The notes beneath the pieces were generated by a model that saw only the letters and a program-made list of their open reading frames with translations, made no database searches and had not been told where the DNA came from. This document shows, one piece after another, positions 58,201-64,000 of a DNA stretch of 64,000 nt (its first letter is position 1; the number at the start of each line of letters is the position of its first letter). The DNA is taken from NCBI GenBank assembly GCA_029204225.1, contig CM055096.1, forward strand, positions 627,001 through 691,000. The letters are read 5' to 3'. The translations under genes were made by a program, and so were the position numbers. This stretch comes from Diphasiastrum complanatum. Lineage: Eukaryota; Streptophyta; Lycopodiopsida; Lycopodiales; Lycopodiaceae.

Positions 58201-61178
58201 TCCATGATTTTCATATTTCACCTGCCACTCTTTCTGATCACTCCTTCCTTTCCTTTAGTCTTGGTACTATTTCTTTGCCTCGACACCTCCACCATTACCT
58301 CGTGCACCCAAATATATCCTACCCATCAGCATTCGCTCACCCCACTGCTCCACATTTTTCCACATCACAGCCCGCTTGAAGTGCAAGCTTCCTTCCTTAC
58401 CACAACACTCCATACAGCTGCCGCTGCATCCTTCTCCTCTAGACCCCATCATAACAAAAATAACAACAAACCTAGACCGGTGCGCCCACCTTGGTATGAC
58501 GATGAGTGTCGTTCCCGTCATCACCTTGTCACACATGCTCACATGCACACCCCTCATCTCTTACAACCCACTCGTCGTCTCTTTACCCGCCTACTTCGTT
58601 GTAAGAAACGGGCATATGATAGTTTGGAAGAGCGACGACTTTTTGGTCTTCTCTATAGTTCTTCCACAGGCGCCTTTTGGAGTGAGTTCATTCCACATGC
58701 TCCACCTCCGCTCCTTGATGATTTACGCATTTGGACTGAGTATGCCACCGCCTTGTATACCATCGATACCGACACACCTATCTCCATCTCCCCTAGACCT
58801 CTTGAGTTTACCTTCTTCACCTCTGATATGGTCCACAATGCCATCAAGAAAATGAACACCAATAAAGCCAGGGATATTGATGACCTTAAATCCGAGCTTT
58901 TAATCCATGCTGCTGATTTACTATCACCTCTCCTAGCCACTCTACTAAATCAAGCCGTTGTCTCTGGTTTTCCTTCTCCTTGGTGCACCAACATCATCCA
59001 TCCCATACACAAGAATGGTGATCCCAAGAATCCTAGTAACTATCGGACTCTTATGATTGGGCACGTTATTACAAAGTTGTATGGCATTATTCTTCCGTCA
59101 GCTGTGAGTACTGAGTCAGAGACCAGGAGATTGCATGCTATGGGCCAAGCTGGGTTTAGAGGTCATTATTCTACTATAGATCATATCTTTACTCTCAGAG
59201 CTATTATTGAGGAAGCTCGGCACCGGCGAGAGCGAGTTTATTGCTGCTTCGTTGACTTCAGGAAGGCCTTTGACTTTGTCCCACGCTCCTTACTCATCCA
59301 GCGGATACGAGACCTTGGTTTTTCTGATGACACAGTCCTAGCAGTGATGGCACTCTATGAGAAAGTATTGGGATGTTTCCGAAGTGACAGAGGTATCTCA
59401 GAGCTACACTTTTTGGCTTATATATAGATGAGTTGGAGTGAGTTATCGAGCAGTGTGGTGGTTCTGGGTGCAAACTTGGTGACCAAGGGGATGGTTTTCA
59501 ACACTTCCAGAAGCTTAATGTTGAGACAGGAGCTCCTTTTTGACAGTCGGCCATTAGAGATTGTCCCTTCCTACACTTACGGGGTGGGCACCCTTTTTAC
59601 TGGTCCTATATTTAGTATGAGACAGGCAGCCTCTAGTAGGCTTGGGAAAGGCCATGCTTCCCTTGCCCAGATGGAGAGATTTTGCTTCCGTAAGTCTATT
59701 CGAGATGCCTCGAGTAAGTGTTGGCTTTTTGACACCATTGTTTCTCCTACAGCTCTATATGCATCGGCTGCATGGTGCACGGGCCTTACCTCATCTGACT
59801 GGGCTAGTATCTCACGGTTACAAATCATTATGCTTTCACGCATGATTCGGGCTAAGCCTTCAGTACCACATCAGATCATCCTTGCTGAGTTTGCGGTCCC
59901 GCCCATGTACCTTGATGCCTTACTCTAGCTCATCACATATATTCAGCGCGTCAGTGCGTTCCAGTCTTCTGAGCAGAGGTATACTCAGGCTGTTCTCATT
60001 TCATCTCAGCATCTTCACAGTCAGGGCTACCATGTGGCTTGGTTTTCTCAGGCCTCCAGACTTCTTAGCACACTCGGCATCTCTACCGCTGCCCTTCCTT
60101 CTGGTACCCATGACTACATCAGACAATTCATTTATAGAGCTTACTTGGATCGAGCCTGGAATGGTCAGTTGGGTGTCAAACCCGACTTTTATCGGCTTCA
60201 TTTTTTGGAGACAGATGTATTAGGGTCCCCACTGCTACCACTGTACCTACGATCTGGACTATCACATGGTCTCAAATTTATATTGGGTCAGCTCCGTGTC
60301 TCTTCACACCAGCTTGAGATTGAGACTGGCCGGTTTCAGGGTACCCCACGAGAGGACAGGATCTGCCAGCTCTGTTCCCTAGGGGTAGTAGAGACAGAGG
60401 AGCATTTTATTTTCATTTGCCCAGCTTATTATGAGATTCGTGGGAGATACCATTGCTTGTTCAGGGACACACCAGTTACTTTGCACTCACTTGTTACATA
60501 TGAAGATCCACGTTGTGTTGCACTTATGGTCCGAGAGATGTTTCTATTACGACGGGATCTCCAGCCTCAGCATCAGATTGCTCCTGACACACAGCTTCAG
60601 ATTACCTCCTTTTTCTCCAGACGACGTTCACGACCAGTCCCAGACTTAGATGATGATGACAAGGATGAAGACACGACTTTCCACAAAGATCAGAGGCAGC
60701 GCACCTCCCAGCATTGCCCAGCGGCCAGACCTCTTCGGCCTACTACAAGGAGACGTCCTCCCTACATTCGACATCGGCAGCAGATCTCAGCTTCACTCCC
60801 CACTGCAGCTTGTATTACATCCTTCTTTAGTAGCAGCAACAGCAGATCTCAGCTTCACTCCCCACTGCAGCTTGTATTACATCCTTCTTCAGTAGCAGCA
60901 GCAGCAGCAATAGCAGTGTTACCTCCAGGACTTGATCTGCGGCTTGCTTCCATTATATATAGCCATTTCTTGCTTTCTACCTTTGGTTTAGTTAACACTA
61001 ATAATTGTGTTTGGATTTATTATATATGCTTTTCTTTCAGTTTTCTGGAGACGTTTTTCATACGCTCCCAGCTGGTCCACATACTTGATATGTACTTATT
61101 TGTCTTATATGCCTTTTGGCATGGAAAAGACATTAATAAAGCTTTTTTTTTTTTCTTTTTTTTTTTTCTCTCTCCCTC

Positions 61179-61234
<56 letters not shown>
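58197..61234 (+). pseudogene. LINE copy 3 (5'-truncated in endonuclease) with tail
   Basis: It starts right after copy 2's tail, at the end of the endonuclease (TLSDHSFLSF-like, partly out of frame). RT fingers are intact to about 59400 (CCFVDFRKAFDFVPR), but a deletion removes the palm, including YADD. The frame resumes as MVFNTSRSLMLRQEL, has a stop at 59926-59928, then IYRAYLDRAWNGQLGVKPDFY. The finger CQLCSLGVVETEEHFIFIC and tail QLQITSFFSRRRSR (60592-60615), then CITSFF, follow. A 62-bp duplication lies at about 60778-60901. The 3' end has hairpin 61109-61122, AATAAA 61135-61140, a T-rich stretch and (CT)n to 61234. Confidence 0.9.
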
Positions 61235-61236
<2 letters not shown>

Positions 61237-61426
61237 GGCGCCCTCTCCATCGCTGGCACTCTACTCTCTCTACTGTTGATGGCGCCCTCTAGCGCCCTGG
61301 TTCTCCATTGTGCCACCCATCGTTGAGGTCCGATGCGCCCTGCTCCATCGATTCCACACGGCTGATTGCCTAGCCATGCACCTGACCATCGCGCCTGCAA
61401 ATGTGACTGATGGTAGCTCCAGATTC
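61235..61426. other. Unidentified DNA between LINE copies 3 and 4
   Basis: GC-richer sequence with repeated GCGCCCTCT phrases. No match to other LINE copies recognised. Confidence 0.4.
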
Positions 61427-62530
61427 TCCTAGCAGAGTTTGAAGTTCCACCTGTACAGCTTGATGCCATCTTCCGTCTCATCACATATATACAGTGCCTC
61501 TGACTACTTCCCACTGATGCACAAAGATATCCACATGCGGCACTCATATCATCTCAGCACCTCCACAGTTTGGGTTATCCCTTATCATGGTTCTCACAGA
61601 CAACACGTCTATTGGATACATTTGACATATCTATCACGGACCTTCCAGCGGGTTAGACGGTTCCTCTACAAAGCATACCTTCGCCGCACATGGCAAGGTC
61701 ACTTAGGGGCTAAACCTGACTATTACAGGACTCATTTCTTGGAGATGGATGTCGTGGGGATCCCAGTTCAACCACGTTATTTAGACTCTGGACTATCCCA
61801 TGGCCTGAGATTCACATTAGGTTAGCTACGCGTCTCATCACATCAGCTTGAGATTAGATTGGGCGTTTCCATGGCATCCCACGTGAGGAGCGGATCTGCC
61901 AGTTATGTTCATTGTCTAAGGTGGAGTCAAAGGAGCACTTTTGGTTCAAATGCCCAGTTTACTATGAGATCAGAGGGAGATACCATTGCCTCTTCGGAGA
62001 GACTCCTGTCACACTACGGTCCCTTATAGCATATGATGACCCGAGATGTGTTGCACTTATGATCAAAGAGATGTTTTTACTGCGACAGGACCTACACCAA
62101 CCATCTGTTCACCTTGATACACAGCTCTAGATCACATCGTACTTTTCCCGCTGGAGATCCCGGATGGATGATGATAGTGGCAACGATAGTGACTCTCTAC
62201 TACACAGAGACCAGAGACGATGCACTACTTATGTTGCCCGTAGAGCCACTACTCAGAGACAACCTTCTTGGCGACGTCAACAACATCTATCAAGGCCACC
62301 TCCAAGCGTTATACCCATCACATCTTTCTTCCACAACAGCGATACTTGATGGCATAGGGTTAGGCAATATTAGACCTTTGTTTTTTTAACCTACTTCATG
62401 TTCGTAGTATAGTATATTGGCATTTCATTTCTTTTCTGTTACGGAGACGTTTCACACGCTCCTACTGTACCACACACTTGACATGTGCTTTTTCGTCTTA
62501 TATGCCTATTGGCATGGAAAAGATACTAAT

Positions 62531-62617
<87 letters not shown>
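61427..62617 (+). pseudogene. LINE copy 4 (3' third only) with (CT)n tail
   Basis: Similarity starts after RT (LAEFEVPPVQLDAIFRLITYIQ). Later blocks: FLYKAYLRRTWQGHLGAKPDYYRTHFLE, the finger CQLCSLSKVESKEHFWFKC (frame broken before it), and DPRCVALMIKEMFLLRQDL. The tail motif has a stop (QL-stop-ITSYF at 62122-62145), then PITSFF. The 3' end has hairpin ATGCCTATTGGCAT (62503-62516), AATAAA (62528-62533) and (TC)41 (62535-62617). Confidence 0.88.
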
Positions 62618-62618
<1 letters not shown>

Positions 62619-63148
62619 GCTTAATCCCAAGCTTGGCGGCAACTTGGGGTTAAGCCTGACTATTACTGGACTCATTTTATTGAGCTTGATATAGCACAGT
62701 TCCCAGTTTTGCCACACTATTTGGACTCGGGATTATCACACAGCCTCAAATTTACATTGGGACAGCTCCGTGTATCATTACATCAGTTGGGTATTGAGAT
62801 TGGGAGGTTTCAGGGTACCTCGAGAGAGGAGCAGAATTGTCACTTATGCTCCTTCGATAAGGTGGAGTCGGAGGAGCACTTTATCTTTAGGTGCCCGGTG
62901 TATTACGAGATCAAAGGGACATACTATTGTTTGTTTCGCGTCACGACTGTCACCCTACGATCCCTCCAAGCCTATGAGGACTCCCGATGGTTTATACTAC
63001 GACAAGATTTATGTCAGACAGCCCAACAGAGCCATATTTCTCAGCCTCAGATTACCTCTTTCTTGTCTAGGAGGAGATGACAAGACCTAGTATCTGATGA
63101 TGATGATGATGACGACGACTTACCTGCCCATAGAGATCGGAGTGTAGT
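62618..63148 (+). pseudogene. LINE copy 5 (short, both ends truncated)
   Basis: It starts close after copy 4's tail at LGVKPDYYW. It contains SLKFTLGQLRVSLHQL, the finger CHLCSFDKVESEEHFIFRC and QPQITSFLSRRR (63042-63065). It ends near 63148 without hairpin or microsatellite tail, where LTR-like DNA begins. Confidence 0.85.
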
Positions 63149-63650
63149 GGGTTTCTTTCCTTGCCTATCCTCAACCCAAGATCTAATCAATCTAGCATCA
63201 AGGAGATGAAGTTAGTTGTCACACATAGGTTCGTTCCCATGAGAGCGATAGCATATCTCAGAATTCAGCATGAATGGAAGATCCACATCTAACTCTAACA
63301 TCCATTAACCCTAAGCATTAACACTACGATCATTAACACTAAGATCCACAATGAAGATAGCTTACTCTTTCTCTCTCTCCCTTTCTCTCTCATAAAAAGT
63401 ATAAAAACATGCAATCACAATAATACTCAGATCCAACAATTAGCAAACACAATAAAAGCACGAGGGATGGAGGAAAAGTGATAAAGAGCAAGGAAATTCA
63501 TAAATCCATTTCACAAGAGAACCAATCTGCTTTATTGAAATGAAGATATGTACATGTGTAGCAAACTCGAGTTGGTCCATTTTTATATAATGGAGAGGTG
63601 GGTCCTGGCCTCAAAATCCTATTGGTCCATTTCTGCCTCCCTAATTATTC
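63149..63650 (-). other. LTR-like region, no gene
   Basis: AT-rich with CT-rich stretches. The segment around 63570-63640 (TTTTATATAATGGAGAGG, CTCAAAATCCTATTGGTCC) resembles the TATA-region layout of the 4020-4804 and 10915-11714 blocks. Ends cannot be placed. Confidence 0.35.
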
Positions 63651-63995
63651 AAATTTAAAAAAGAGTGGGAACCATCCAAAATTGGAGAGAAACCCAAACT
63701 GTTGCTTGGTATTGCTCTTGATAGCTCGTTTGAGCTCTCCAAAGACAGTCTTGAACCAGTTATATGGTTCCAGAGGAGCCTTGGCTATCTTGACCTAGGA
63801 CTCAACTATCCTATGCAAAATTTGGGAAGTAATACGGTCTTTCCTGAGGTTGCCAACCATCAGGAAATTGTTGAAGAGCTGAGCAGCAACCTGAATGGCA
63901 GGATCAGTAATGGCCTCTAGAAGATAGCCGTCATTAGTCCAGTGCAGATCATTGGTAGTGTCAATATAAGGCTTAATAGCCTGTTTGGCTTGCAT
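63651..63995 (-). pseudogene. Second copy of the unrecognised repeated protein family
   Basis: The minus-strand frame reads MQAKQAIKPYI, NDGYLLEAITDPAIQVAAQLF and RKDRITSQILHRIVES. It meets a stop near 63795 and continues in the same frame with AKAPLEPYNWFKTVFGELKRAI. This matches 6912-8319 block by block (RQAKALIKPF, NGYLIEAITDPIIQA, KDRIQSKLLSQIVES, VPYDWHVFLIHELTISI). It runs off the right edge of the window. Confidence 0.6.
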
Positions 63996-64000
63996 ATGGT

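Overview
The window is nuclear DNA of a land plant. It has spliced host coding sequence with plant-type intron borders, Ty1/copia and Ty3/gypsy elements primed by initiator-Met tRNA, hAT transposons, LINEs, long (CT)n/(CA)n tracts and a short interstitial CCCTAAA repeat. The one exon set matching a known host gene is the C-terminal part (383 codons in seven exons, minus strand, 17465-33200) of an EPS15/EH-domain endocytosis protein. One of its introns is 13.2 kb and full of transposons. The species cannot be named from this sequence; the repeat load and intron length suggest a large genome such as a fern or gymnosperm (inference).

Layout. 1-3.7 kb: gene-free DNA, microsatellites and a minus-strand LTR. 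3.7-14.9 kb: broken copia copies in both orientations, several LTRs next to tRNA primer sites, two related 0.8-kb TG..CA blocks and an unrecognised protein family (6.9-8.2 kb) that recurs at the right edge. 14.9-17.5 kb: nothing recognisable. 17.5-33.2 kb: the EH gene, whose giant intron holds two nested hAT elements with 8-bp target duplications, a degenerate hAT transposase, and a 4.2-kb non-autonomous LTR element (TSD GTCCG) inside a hAT terminal array. 33.2-38.4 kb: mostly decayed sequence with a LINE ORF1-like fragment. 38.4-52.1 kb: gypsy fragments and LTRs, into which a young, nearly intact copia element (38724-44771, TSD AAGCA, 3 LTR differences in 605 bp) has inserted. 52.2-63.1 kb: five same-strand copies of one APE-type LINE, four of which end in hairpin, AATAAA and a pyrimidine microsatellite tail. 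63.1-64 kb: LTR-like DNA and a second copy of the unknown protein family.

The most interesting signals are: (1) the LINE family with (CT)n tails, a conserved 3' hairpin and a conserved PCNA-interaction-like motif (Q-x-Q-I-T-S-F-F) in its basic C-terminal tail; (2) hAT-like elements whose ends are palindrome arrays built on a different short core in each element; (3) an unrecognised protein family seen at two sites. All calls come from reading the sequence; no database search was run.
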